Shown here piece after piece: positions 17,539 through 25,985 of a stretch of 51,795 nt of DNA. How positions within the stretch are numbered: position 1 is the stretch's first letter; each line of letters opens with the position of its first letter. Both the position numbers and the translations under genes were made by a program. Source of the stretch: Bacillota bacterium (lineage in GTDB: Bacteria; Bacillota; Sulfobacillia; Sulfobacillales; Sulfobacillaceae); assembly GCA_021820485.1 (NCBI GenBank), contig JAKADO010000010.1:1-51795 (forward strand). Reading direction: 5' to 3'. The notes beneath the pieces are model-generated. The model had not been told where the DNA came from. It saw only the letters and a list, made by a program, of their open reading frames with translations, and ran no database searches.

Positions 17539-18194
17539 ACGACTGGCACCTTCTTTCGGGTGGGTGCAGGCGCCACGCCAATCCGCGCACAATCCTTCAC
17601 CAGCGCACATTCTCCGCACAATGGATTCCGAGCAACGCACACCCGGCGCCCGTGAAGGATGAGCCAATGATGCGCCTGCGACCACTTCCGCTTGGGAATG
17701 ATACGCATCAATTCCTCCTCCGTGCCGTCGGGGTCCTTGGCCTTGGCCCAACCCAAGCGATGCGCGACACGAAAGACATGGGTATCTACCGCAATGGCGT
17801 CCTGCCCGAAAGCATTGGCCACCACCACATTAGCGGTCTTCCGTCCGACTCCGGGCAAAGTCATCAACCGCTCCCGATCCTCAGGCACCGCACCGGCCCA
17901 TTGCTCCACCAAGATTTGTGCGGTTTTCACGATATTGCGCGCCTTGGTATGGAAGAGCCCGCAATCGCGGATCAGCTCCTCCACAGACTCGACCGGGGCG
18001 GCGGACAATTGGGCCGCATCAGGATAGCGGCCAAAGAGGCGCGGCGTAATCATATTGACGCGCCGATCCGTGCACTGAGCGGACAGCATCGTCGCCACCA
18101 GCAGTTGGAAAGGGGTCTCAAAATGCAACTCTGTCACGGCGTCGGGATACAACGTTTCCAACTGTTCCAGAATCCGATCCACCTTTTTCGTCAT
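17535..18194 (-). CDS. nth: Endonuclease III (DNA glycosylase/AP lyase)
   Basis: Protein of 219 residues. The helix-hairpin-helix L-P-G-V-G-R-K-T carries the catalytic K119, and D137 follows in V-D-T-H. The 4Fe-4S ligands C186, C193, C196 and C202 have the standard C-x6-C-x2-C-x5-C spacing. It removes oxidised pyrimidines and nicks the abasic site. It overlaps the upstream bcp gene by four bases and the pseudoreceiver gene by four, making a tight oxidative-damage operon. Confidence 0.97.
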   Translation of the reverse strand: MTKKVDRILEQLETLYPDAVTELHFETPFQLLVATMLSAQCTDRRVNMITPRLFGRYPDAAQLSAAPVESVEELIRDCGLFHTKARNIVKTAQILVEQWAGAVPEDRERLMTLPGVGRKTANVVVANAFGQDAIAVDTHVFRVAHRLGWAKAKDPDGTEEELMRIIPKRKWSQAHHWLILHGRRVCVARNPLCGECALVKDCARIGVAPAPTRKKVPVV

Positions 18195-18661
18195 AGGCGA
18201 ACCCGATGCAGCTCAGTGCGAATGCGGTCCACGTGCCCTGGGACGCGAACCTTGCGATAGGCTTTGCGCACGATTCCTTCCGAATCAATAAGGAAGGTGC
18301 TCCGCTCAATGCCCCAGGCAACCTTGCCATACATGTTCTTTTGCTTATAGACCCCATACCGTTTGGCCACCTCGGCATCCTCGTCGGAAAGCAGAGGGAA
18401 AGGCAACTGATGCTTGGCGCGAAACTTCTGGTGGCTGGCCAGCGAGTCAGTACTGACTCCTAGGACCACAACGCCTTCCTCGTTGAGATCGCGGTAAGCG
18501 TCCCGGAAGTCACAGGCTTCGGTGGTGCAGCCCGGCGTGTTGTCACGGGGGTAAAAGTAGAGCACCACAACCTTCCCGCGCAGCTCCTTCAAGTGAACCG
18601 GTCCATCCGTCCCCGGCAAGGTAAAATCTGGCGCTTCTTGGCCGATTAATGCGTCCTCCAT
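18191..18661 (-). CDS. bcp: Thioredoxin-dependent peroxiredoxin Bcp
   Basis: Protein of 156 residues. The motif T-P-G-C-T-T-E-A-C has the peroxidatic C45 and a resolving C50, the atypical 2-Cys Bcp/PrxQ form. It reduces hydroperoxides using thioredoxin. The stop overlaps the nth start in ATGA. The M24 peptidase gene ends 72 bases upstream on the same strand. Confidence 0.96.
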   Translation of the reverse strand: MEDALIGQEAPDFTLPGTDGPVHLKELRGKVVVLYFYPRDNTPGCTTEACDFRDAYRDLNEEGVVVLGVSTDSLASHQKFRAKHQLPFPLLSDEDAEVAKRYGVYKQKNMYGKVAWGIERSTFLIDSEGIVRKAYRKVRVPGHVDRIRTELHRVRL

Positions 18662-18733
18662 CCTGTTCCTCCTCTGCCGTTCTAATGTTCAGCACGATAC
18701 AAACCACGCGGCTATCGCGGGTGCCAGTTCTCT

Positions 18734-19804
18734 CTACAGCGGTTTGACGAAGATATCGCGCGACACTTTGGACAGTATCTCCGCGCCGTCGGGCCGGTTG
18801 AGGACAACCTCCTCCAACCGGACGCCAAACTCACCCGGCAGATATATTCCCGGCTCAATGGAAAATGCCGCATTTTCCGGCAAGGGCAGGGTGTTGGTCT
18901 CCATGACCGACGGCGGCTCATGCACGGAAAGCCCAATCCCGTGGCCCACACGGTGCACAAATTGGGGCCCAAATCCGCCCTCAGCGATGACCCTGCGGGC
19001 AGCGCGGTCCACCTCCTCCGCAGGCGTTCCAGGACGAGCGGTCTGATGGGCCGCCTGCACCGCCTGCTCCACCAAATGATGCACGGCAAGAAACTTCTCG
19101 GTCGGTTGGCCAAGATATGCGACCCGTGTCATATCCGATGCGTAGCCTTGATAGTAACATCCGATGTCCAGGAGCACCGGTCCTTCCGTGAGCACCGTGG
19201 TGGTGGGGCTGTGATGCGGCAGCGCGCTATGCTCCCCAGCCGCGACGATGATGAAGGCCTCCTTATCCGCGCCATTGGCGATGAAGGCCCGGCGAATCAC
19301 ATCCGCCAGTTCCAGTTCCGTCATGCCTGGACGCATTGCCTCATACGCGGCCAACATCGCCTGGTCGTTGATGCGCTGGCTCTCTTGGAGCAATCGGCGT
19401 TCCTCGTCGTCCTTCTGCATTCGAAGGCGTGCCATGATTTCCGAAGCCAGCGCCAGGGGCTTTTGTCCCACCGTCTCCAATACCCGGGCATGGGCATACC
19501 GCGCATCGTCGGACACCAAAAATCGGGAAGCGCCCAATGCTTGAATGGCCGACTGCAACACGCGGTCTGGACCTTCATCGTCGGTGAATCGGTCTATCGG
19601 GAAGGCCCCCTTGAGATGGGCCACCGCCTCCTCCGCATTGACAGACGCAATGACGAGGCGGACCTGGTCCGCCGAAATCAAAAGGAATGTCAACCGCTCG
19701 TCCCCCAAGGGAGACCATCCCACAGCGTAGCGAAAATCTTCTCCGGGGGCCAAAGCCAGCACAGCACCCCCGGTCAGCGTCTTTTGAATAGTTTCGAGGC
19801 GCAC
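18734..19804 (-). CDS. M24-family aminopeptidase P / Xaa-Pro dipeptidase-like
   Basis: Protein of 356 residues: an N-terminal creatinase-like domain (1-125) and a pita-bread catalytic domain. All five metal ligands are visible: D213, D224, H288 (V-G-H-G-I-G), E317 (S-I-E-P-G) and E331. It cleaves Xaa-Pro bonds in peptides. The start is a GTG at 19804, with GGAGGGG about five bases before it. It diverges from the small membrane gene at 19907 and is probably the first gene of the series leading to bcp and nth. Confidence 0.92.
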   Translation of the reverse strand: MRLETIQKTLTGGAVLALAPGEDFRYAVGWSPLGDERLTFLLISADQVRLVIASVNAEEAVAHLKGAFPIDRFTDDEGPDRVLQSAIQALGASRFLVSDDARYAHARVLETVGQKPLALASEIMARLRMQKDDEERRLLQESQRINDQAMLAAYEAMRPGMTELELADVIRRAFIANGADKEAFIIVAAGEHSALPHHSPTTTVLTEGPVLLDIGCYYQGYASDMTRVAYLGQPTEKFLAVHHLVEQAVQAAHQTARPGTPAEEVDRAARRVIAEGGFGPQFVHRVGHGIGLSVHEPPSVMETNTLPLPENAAFSIEPGIYLPGEFGVRLEEVVLNRPDGAEILSKVSRDIFVKPL

Positions 19805-19906
19805 GAAATCCCCTCCAGTATTTTTGAAATTATCGTCTCCGCTTGGAACCTTTTTCCTATTCGGCGCGTTATGCCAGTAAATGCCTGCTGGTTTGGAGGC
19901 GCTTCT

Positions 19907-20047
19907 ATGTACAAACTTGCTCCACTACTCGCCATCGCCGGCGGCCTGGCCGCCCTGCGAATCCCCATGGACGCCTGGCTGCGGTTAGGGCTCGAGAGCG
20001 GCCTCGGCATCCTTTCCATTCTCTGGCTGTCTTGGAGAGCCAGCTAG
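19907..20047 (+). CDS. Small membrane protein, 46 residues
   Basis: A complete short frame with GGAGG (19895-19899) seven bases before its ATG. The protein has a hydrophobic N-terminal segment (4-18) and a second at about 30-43, with R/D/W residues between. It stops 55 bases before the next plus-strand gene. I do not recognise a family. The good ribosome-binding site and composition make it likely real. Confidence 0.55.
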   Translation: MYKLAPLLAIAGGLAALRIPMDAWLRLGLESGLGILSILWLSWRAS

Positions 20048-20052
20048 GGAAG

Positions 20053-20081
20053 TTGCCAGCCAGTCAGCGTTTGGCTATGCT
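20053..20081 (+). promoter_or_regulatory. Promoter candidate before the membrane-anchored protein gene
   Basis: TTGCCA (20053-20058) and TATGCT (20076-20081) are 17 bases apart, 21 bases before the ATG at 20103 and just upstream of its GGAGG. Confidence 0.4.
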
Positions 20082-20102
20082 GACCTCTATCAGGAGGTCG
20101 CC

Positions 20103-21113
20103 ATGAACAATCGCCGCTTCTACCCGATTTATGCCCTAGTCGTTATTATTGCGCTTTTTATTGGGTTTCGCCGCTTCACCGCCAAGCCCAACGTGCCGGC
20201 ACCAGTGCATTGGAAGACGGCAAATCCCGTGCTATCGCCAAAAAGCCAGCCTCTTTCCATGGGTGCCGCCTGGACAGGCATCGTCCACGCGGTCACTCTG
20301 CCGAAGGACCAACTGGCTTCAGCCGAATGGTACCTCCCCATCAGCGGACGATCGTCCATCGCCTATATTCTACATGATGGCCGCGCCCGATGGGTGGTGA
20401 ATGGCGTCGCTCATACGCTGAAAAACCCTCCTGACGATCCGGCCGATCAGTTTTCCTATGCGGACAACGGCCAAATCTTAGGTTGGTCTCTGCCATCGGG
20501 CGGCGCAACGATTGTTGACGCTTCTGGCATCGCCCAATCACTTTCCCATGTTTCCGCCGTAGCCTTCACCCAAGCGGGAACGCCCGTCGCGCTGGTGACC
20601 AGCGCGCATCGCGTCAGCGTCCGCGGCAGATCCTTAGGGTGGGTGGTGCCGGGTACACCAGCAGCCACCCATCCGTTTGTCGACCACGCCAACACCCTGA
20701 TTGTGGACCGAAACGGCCTCATCGAAGCGGCCAGCATCCCATCGGGCACGATCCAGCAACTGGCCCAAGTGCGGGACGCTCGATGGCCGCAACTGCTCAC
20801 CGCCCGGTCTGTCGGACAAGGCGTGGCGGTTCTTCTGGAACGCCCGGCTCCGGTGCCCCGCTACCTGGTGCTATGGATGCACGGCGGACGCGTCGGCTGG
20901 TACCGATTTGCATCGCCCACCACACCACAATTGGGGGTGGTGAAGGGCAACCTGGTGGTAGGCAATGCGGATCCCTCGGGACAGTTGGTGGTCATCGCGG
21001 CCCAAGCGGCGCATCCTCTCAATGTCACACCCGGCATTTTCAGCAGCGGGCCAGCCGGGATTGTCTGGCAAAGCTCCAAAGGATTTGAAGCCTTGACCGG
21101 TTGGAAGTCCTAG
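20103..21113 (+). CDS. Membrane-anchored extracellular protein of unknown function
   Basis: Protein of 336 residues with one N-terminal membrane helix (about 7-22) and a short basic stretch, then a globular domain rich in beta strands with repeated W-V and G-W elements, suggestive of a propeller-like fold. No catalytic motif recognised. CAGGAGG lies just before the ATG. The gene converges with mug and shares stop bases with it (21110-21113, CTAG). Confidence 0.7.
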   Translation: MNNRRFYPIYALVVIIALFIGFRRFTAKPNVPAPVHWKTANPVLSPKSQPLSMGAAWTGIVHAVTLPKDQLASAEWYLPISGRSSIAYILHDGRARWVVNGVAHTLKNPPDDPADQFSYADNGQILGWSLPSGGATIVDASGIAQSLSHVSAVAFTQAGTPVALVTSAHRVSVRGRSLGWVVPGTPAATHPFVDHANTLIVDRNGLIEAASIPSGTIQQLAQVRDARWPQLLTARSVGQGVAVLLERPAPVPRYLVLWMHGGRVGWYRFASPTTPQLGVVKGNLVVGNADPSGQLVVIAAQAAHPLNVTPGIFSSGPAGIVWQSSKGFEALTGWKS

Positions 21114-21640
21114 GGGCGGGGGTGAGGGCCCCACTGTGCTAGGCCCTTGACCTCCCGAAAGTAGCGCAGCCGTAGATCGTAGGGGGTGGTGGAGCGCCGA
21201 CTCGGGTTGGGCAGTACCGCCTCCCAAACCCCCGCGTTAAGGCCGTCGGGCTGTATTCCCCAGCTAACCATACGGCTTTTCGGCCACTGACGGTAACTGC
21301 GAAAAATATCCTTGCCGAGAAAGGCGACAATTTTTGGGGCAATCTCGGTCACCTTCCTCCGCAGGCGTTCCGCGCCAAGCACCAATTCCTCCGCCGATAA
21401 ATCAGCAGATCCCGGTGTCGCACGATCAACCAAGTTCACCAGGCCAATCCGCCAATAGAGAAGCTCATGATCTTCATGGTAGGTCAGGCGGCGCCCAGTA
21501 AGTCCCGACTCGGCCAAAAGCGCCCAGAAGAGGTTGCCGGGACCGGCAAAATGGTGGCCCGTCTGCTCGGACTTCAGGCCGGGATTGTAGCCCACAAAGA
21601 GAACATCCAAGTCCGGCATCGTGATGTCGTCCAATGGCAT
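21110..21640 (-). CDS. mug: Mug-type G:T/U mismatch-specific DNA glycosylase
   Basis: Protein of 176 residues. The uracil-DNA glycosylase superfamily motif F-V-G-Y-N-P-G-L (15-22) has the Mug-class N19; F-A-G-P-G-N-L-F-W (31-39) and the C-terminal L-P-N-P-S are also family marks. It removes uracil or thymine mispaired with G, useful against heat-driven deamination. The start ATG 21640 overlaps the upstream stop as TGATG, so translation is coupled with the flavoprotein gene. Confidence 0.9.
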   Translation of the reverse strand: MPLDDITMPDLDVLFVGYNPGLKSEQTGHHFAGPGNLFWALLAESGLTGRRLTYHEDHELLYWRIGLVNLVDRATPGSADLSAEELVLGAERLRRKVTEIAPKIVAFLGKDIFRSYRQWPKSRMVSWGIQPDGLNAGVWEAVLPNPSRRSTTPYDLRLRYFREVKGLAQWGPHPRP

Positions 21641-22509
21641 CAGCGCCCATCCATCCTTTTTGAAGATTCCTTGACGGCACGCATGCTGGAGGCAAAAGCG
21701 CTCACCAGACTGCGTTCCCAGGCTGGGAGCGCCGCGTCTCCGATGATGCTCATGCCGAGAACTCGTGGATATGCGATGTCGCCCCGCACAGAAGCGAGTT
21801 CCGGATGCACGCGCGGTTCCATGCCAATTCGCGCCAGTATCTGATCCCCTGTCCAAAGGATGTCCCCATGCGGGCTCCTTAGCCACGCACCCACCTTTCC
21901 CTTTGGGTGAGGTTCAATACGGGCGATGGTGGTTTCGAAGAGTATCGCCGCCCCGCTCTCGATTAAGCGTTGCCGGTAGCTCCCTCGCGCGCGAATCCTC
22001 GGCGATCGGGAAGCAAGCGTCACTTGGTGTCCCGCTTCCACAAGCCGTATCGCGCCTTCGACGGCGCGATCACCAGCCCCTGCGATCAAGAGCTGCAACC
22101 CGGGCCGTTCTCCGGCCAGCGCACTGACAGATGCTTGGCTAATCCATTGTTCCCCGGGCGCATGCAGCGTCCTTGCCTTGAGGCCGGGGGCGTAAAACAG
22201 CCAATCGGCATCAACTGGGACATCGCTGGACGACACATAGAGGCGGCGGCCATCCCAGGCTGCCACCTCCGATTCATACTGAATGGGTATTGCCAAATCC
22301 CGAACTTGGCCCACCAAGTGTTCGACGAGTTGTTGAGCGGTCCCCGGTCCAAACCCAGGCAGATCGACCACCGGCAGTGAATAGGTCGCCAATTGGCCTC
22401 CTGCCTTAGTGGAACGCTCCATGATAACGGGCTCAAGGCCTAAGCGCTTCGCCCAAATGGCGGCGGAGAGCCCGGCCGCCCCCGCGCCCGCGATGATGAC
22501 ACGCCGCAC
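21640..22509 (-). CDS. Thioredoxin-reductase-like FAD/NAD(P) oxidoreductase without cysteines
   Basis: Protein of 289 residues. The FAD-binding G-A-G-A-A-G (8-13), the second dinucleotide site G-A-G-D (about 143-146) and a late I-G-D-A (about 258-261) follow thioredoxin reductase order. There is no Cys anywhere, so the redox C-x-x-C is absent and it cannot reduce thioredoxin in the usual way. Ferredoxin-NADP reductase-like or bacillithiol-related flavoproteins are possible relatives. It starts two bases after the stop of the membrane-protein gene and is coupled to mug. Confidence 0.82.
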   Translation of the reverse strand: MRRVIIAGAGAAGLSAAIWAKRLGLEPVIMERSTKAGGQLATYSLPVVDLPGFGPGTAQQLVEHLVGQVRDLAIPIQYESEVAAWDGRRLYVSSSDVPVDADWLFYAPGLKARTLHAPGEQWISQASVSALAGERPGLQLLIAGAGDRAVEGAIRLVEAGHQVTLASRSPRIRARGSYRQRLIESGAAILFETTIARIEPHPKGKVGAWLRSPHGDILWTGDQILARIGMEPRVHPELASVRGDIAYPRVLGMSIIGDAALPAWERSLVSAFASSMRAVKESSKRMDGR

Positions 22510-22511
22510 GG

Positions 22512-23384
22512 TTAGAATAACGGGGAACGGTCGTCGTCGAAGCCAACCAGCACTCGATCCTTCAAAGCGGCAATGACGGCGACCAGTCGCAACAGGGCGA
22601 AATTAAACAACCACCCACCAGCAATGAGCATTTCGGGCTGCCAGTTGTATAACGGCGGCGGGGCAAATCCTTCGTGCCAGAGAATTAGGGCCGTGGCGCC
22701 CAGTGCGGCCCCCAAAGCCGCCCAAGCCTGCAAAGTGACCACATGAAAGGCCGGCCCCAGCCATCGGCGTACAAGCGCCCAAGGGACACCCACAACCACA
22801 CCGCTCAATACCAAGGCGGTGCTGGTCGACGTGAACACCGGATGGAACGTGTTTGCCGTGACCAGGTTCCATGGCAAACTGGCAACCAGGGCTAAAATGA
22901 GACCTGTCCCAAACCCCACTCCCACCATGCGGCCAAAATCGCGAAAGGTTGCGGTCCGTCCCACATGATTGATGCGTACCCGGAGGAGCCGCAGATGGTT
23001 TCCGATCTGTCGGCTGCGCCGCGTTTGAAGCCCCGTCGCCACCACGCCCCAAAGCGCCATGATGCGGCCCAACGCCAGGGCGGCAAAAGACTCCGTCTTC
23101 AAGCTAAATGCCATAATGGCCACGCCAACAATCAACTGGGCCACGGCAAGAAGCCATAGCCATCCGCGCTGATATTTCAGCGGTCGGGCCACACGTTCGG
23201 CCAGATGAAGCGGGTCGCCGAGCGCCTCCAAGGCACAAGTCATCGCCCGATCCGCATCCATCCCGTTGTGGCAAAAATCCTGAAACTTGTCTAAAAGTTG
23301 AGCACGGATATGCGCCTTCAAACGCCGTGCCTGATATTTGTCAATCACGTCCTGCACCGCTTGATTCAAGTAGTCTTCCCACAT
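22512..23384 (-). CDS. Membrane protein with an N-terminal HAAS/permease-prefix-like domain
   Basis: Protein of 290 residues. Residues 1-66 form a helical domain with the pattern A-L-E-A-L-G-D-P, as in HAAS/permease-prefix domains, followed by about seven membrane helices from residue 74. The start at 23384 is chosen because GGAGG lies eight bases before it; the in-frame ATG at 23399 overlaps that site. It probably heads the operon with the flavoprotein and mug. A TACAAT box at 23428-23423 is a possible -10 element but lacks a clear -35. Function unknown. Confidence 0.7.
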   Translation of the reverse strand: MWEDYLNQAVQDVIDKYQARRLKAHIRAQLLDKFQDFCHNGMDADRAMTCALEALGDPLHLAERVARPLKYQRGWLWLLAVAQLIVGVAIMAFSLKTESFAALALGRIMALWGVVATGLQTRRSRQIGNHLRLLRVRINHVGRTATFRDFGRMVGVGFGTGLILALVASLPWNLVTANTFHPVFTSTSTALVLSGVVVGVPWALVRRWLGPAFHVVTLQAWAALGAALGATALILWHEGFAPPPLYNWQPEMLIAGGWLFNFALLRLVAVIAALKDRVLVGFDDDRSPLF

Positions 23385-23480
23385 CGTCTTCACCTCCATT
23401 CCGCCTTGAGCATGATTCTCATATTGTACGCATCTTGGGCGCAAAACGAAATCCCCAGAATGCGGGTTCACGGGAAGCGG

Positions 23481-23510
23481 TTTACCGCATTTCCGCAAAC
23501 ATGCTATAGT
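23481..23510 (+). promoter_or_regulatory. Promoter candidate for fabH
   Basis: TTTACC (23481-23486) and TATAGT (23505-23510) are 18 bases apart. The leader to fabH would be about 235 bases; the rest of 23511-23751 shows no gene or clear RNA structure. Confidence 0.35.
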
Positions 23511-23751
23511 TACGAAGTCTGGACGCCCCGCGAAGCATGTTCTTTCCCGATTATCGGCGCCCCAAACGTATTCCTAAATTTAATAGGTGGATGCACGCCT
23601 CCCTTTCATCCCAACGTCTGAACGGGCAGTTTTGTTACACGGCATTTTTTATTTCCCTTATTTCTGGGCTGCCTCGTCCTTCGGCGTGTGGCAAATGAGA
23701 AGGAAAAACCCGGCGCATCCGCGAAAGACGTATTGGGAGGTTATGAGGAGA

Positions 23752-24780
23752 ATGGCTGAGGCAACCATCTGGTCCGTAGGCGGATATGCTCCGCCTCATA
23801 TCTTGACAAATGCCATGTTAAGCGAGCGCATGGATACCAGCGATGAATGGATCCGCACTCGCACGGGAATTCAGGAGCGGCGGACCGCAGGCCCTGACGA
23901 AACCACCGCCAGTGTATCAGCGCGAGCCGGTCAAGCAGCATTGGAGTCCCTTGGTTTTGACCCTGGGGATTTGGATTGGGTGCTGGTGTGCACCGACACC
24001 CCAGAGATGTGGTCTCCCGCCACCGCCTGTTTTGTCCAAGAATCGCTGGGCGCAAAGCGCGCTTCCGCTATCGATTTAACGGGGGGCTGCGCTGGTTTCT
24101 TGCAGACACTGCAAATTTTAGGTCCCTTGGCAGCCTCCGGCCAGAATGTGCTGGTCATCGGCACTGAGCTTCTGACGCACGCCTTGGACTGGAATGACCG
24201 GTCGACCGCGGTGCTGTTTGGCGATGGGGCGGGCGCGTTTTTGCTCGGGCCGTCCGATCGCGGCGTCTCCGGCATCCGAATCGGTCCCGGCCTATCCCAA
24301 AGCGACGGCAGCCAAGCGGACATTTTAGGCAAGCCCTACGGCGGCACGCGTCACAACATAACACCGGATTTGGTCGCGGAGGGCAAGCATCACACGATCC
24401 ACATGGAAGGCCAAAAGGTGTTCAAGCATGCCGTGACCATGATGAGTGACATTGGCCGGCGCCTCATTCAGGGAGCAAATCTGACGCTGGACCAAATCGA
24501 TTGGGTGGTGCCGCACCAAGCCAACCAACGCATCATTGATGCCGTTTCGCATCAGGTGGGCATTCCCAATGAGCGGGTGTTTTCGCATGTAGCGCACTTC
24601 GCCAATACCGGCTCGGCATCCATTGGCATGGCACTGGCAGACATGCTGGACCGCGCGCTTTTGGCGCCCGGACAACAACTGTTGTCGGTGGCATTCGGCG
24701 CGGGGTTTTCGTGGGCCTCGCAGTTGTTCACGGTGGATCAAATTCCCCCATCGCGGTTCATTCATGAGGGCTCTCTATAA
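23752..24780 (+). CDS. fabH: Beta-ketoacyl-ACP synthase III
   Basis: Protein of 342 residues with the KAS III triad: C113 (G-G-C-A-G-F), H255 (V-P-H-Q-A-N) and N285 (A-N-T-G). D-E-W-I-R-T-R-T-G-I (31-40) is a strong family mark. It condenses an acyl-CoA primer with malonyl-ACP to begin fatty-acid synthesis; primer choice could be branched or cyclic. The start at 23752 fits the family; ATG 23743 is an alternative and a long upstream extension is unlike it. The usual A-A-C-x-G-F reads G-G-C-A-G-F. Confidence 0.92.
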   Translation: MAEATIWSVGGYAPPHILTNAMLSERMDTSDEWIRTRTGIQERRTAGPDETTASVSARAGQAALESLGFDPGDLDWVLVCTDTPEMWSPATACFVQESLGAKRASAIDLTGGCAGFLQTLQILGPLAASGQNVLVIGTELLTHALDWNDRSTAVLFGDGAGAFLLGPSDRGVSGIRIGPGLSQSDGSQADILGKPYGGTRHNITPDLVAEGKHHTIHMEGQKVFKHAVTMMSDIGRRLIQGANLTLDQIDWVVPHQANQRIIDAVSHQVGIPNERVFSHVAHFANTGSASIGMALADMLDRALLAPGQQLLSVAFGAGFSWASQLFTVDQIPPSRFIHEGSL

Positions 24781-24928
24781 CGCCACACCCCATAGCTCGA
24801 CACGAATTCGGCCGGGGCGACATCGGCAAATCGACATTCCCTCCGACGGAAAATGGCTATACTCATCTCGAATCGTCTTTTGGGGACAAGGTTAGGCCCG
24901 GCGGGTAATCCCTCTGGGCCTATAACGA

Positions 24929-25633
24929 ATGCTCGGAAGGGAGGGGACCGGCCTGGCGGACAGTGAATGGGACCCTTGGGCCGTCTTGGGCATCCCCCCC
25001 ACCCAAGATAAGGAGCAGATTCGAGAAGCGTATCTCGCCCAAGTGCGCCAGCACCATCCTGACCGGTATCGGTTGGATCCGGCCCGATACCGGCAGCAGG
25101 AAGAGCGAATGAAGCGCATCAACCATGCCTACGAGTGGGCGCTGAGAAATCCGCCGGACACCCAAGCCACGCCGAGGTCCAGCCAGCCGTCGTCGGGACG
25201 GTCGACCGCGCCCGACCCGCCGATCGTCTGCCCAGATCATCAATATCAGGCCCTCAAGCGGTGCAAACGCTGCCAGCAACCCCTATGCATGGGATGCCTG
25301 GGGTTTCGCCAATCCCTTTGCAATCGCCACTACCAGAGCCAGCAAGTCCGTCAGGCGCGCACGCGGGTGCTGCAGGAATGGGGGCCCTTAATTGCCATTA
25401 TCTTTGGCTTGCGCGCCATCGGCCTGCCAGGCTTGGACGTCGGCATCGCCATTCTCATCTATCTGGCTCTGTTGGGACTCAAACTATTGTTGGCCCGCCA
25501 CTGGTTTGGCTGCCTCGCCTTGTTGCTGCTTCCGTACAGCCTAGTGCTAGCCGGCGCTTGGAGCCTCATCGAAAGCCTCAAGGGCTGGAACGGGGCGTCT
25601 GGGGGGAAGGCGAAGCCGGGCTCGATGGGTTGA
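24929..25633 (+). CDS. J-domain protein with a B-box-like zinc finger and membrane C-terminus
   Basis: Protein of 234 residues in three parts. Residues 12-72 are a J domain with H43-P44-D45, the Hsp70-contact loop. Residues 101-134 have a Cys/His array (C101, H104, C112, C115, C120, C123, C131, H134) like a B-box zinc finger. Residues 150-215 hold two or three membrane helices. The ATG at 24929 has no site; a CTG ten codons later would sit behind GGGAGGGG. It likely recruits DnaK to the membrane. Its 3' end overlaps the convergent cytochrome gene by 56 bases. Confidence 0.82.
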   Translation: MLGREGTGLADSEWDPWAVLGIPPTQDKEQIREAYLAQVRQHHPDRYRLDPARYRQQEERMKRINHAYEWALRNPPDTQATPRSSQPSSGRSTAPDPPIVCPDHQYQALKRCKRCQQPLCMGCLGFRQSLCNRHYQSQQVRQARTRVLQEWGPLIAIIFGLRAIGLPGLDVGIAILIYLALLGLKLLLARHWFGCLALLLLPYSLVLAGAWSLIESLKGWNGASGGKAKPGSMG

Positions 25634-25985
25634 GCGACTGCACATACAGCACTAGACTCTTCAATTGCACAGGCGTCATAACGGAAGCCCATCCCGGCAT
25701 CATTCCGGATCCCTGCGCAATGACCGATTCGAGGCGCCTCTGCGAGCGCCCCTCTCCTACAAGGCCGTCCAGGGGCGGCGCTGTGGTGCCGTCCGGCAGG
25801 AGCGCCAGGGCCTGGCCGTCCCCACGCGGCCCGTGGCACGAGAGGCAGGCCCGTTGATAGAGGCGCGCCCCCTGCACCACCGAGGGTTTGGGCGACGGCC
25901 GGGACCGATGTCCCGGTGCCCTGTGGAATGGCCAAGCCATCGTCGTCCCCATCAGCGCGACCGCAAGCCAGCGGGTTGTCCCCAT
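25578..25985 (-). CDS. Secreted mono-heme cytochrome c
   Basis: Protein of 135 residues. A short hydrophobic N-terminus (5-19) acts as export signal or anchor. The heme site is C47-L-S-C50-H51, and a later G-S-G-M-M-P-G supplies the probable Met ligand. This is a small class I cytochrome for electron transfer outside the membrane. The start ATG overlaps the stop of the metallophosphoesterase gene as TGATG, so the two are translated together. The Pro/Ser-rich tail lies in the convergent overlap. Confidence 0.87.
   Translation of the reverse strand: MGTTRWLAVALMGTTMAWPFHRAPGHRSRPSPKPSVVQGARLYQRACLSCHGPRGDGQALALLPDGTTAPPLDGLVGEGRSQRRLESVIAQGSGMMPGWASVMTPVQLKSLVLYVQSLNPSSPASPSPQTPRSSP

Noticed and set aside
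18920-20047. Plus-strand open frame of 375 codons
   Set aside because: Most of it is opposite the M24 peptidase gene. Only its last 46 codons form a credible separate gene from ATG 19907.
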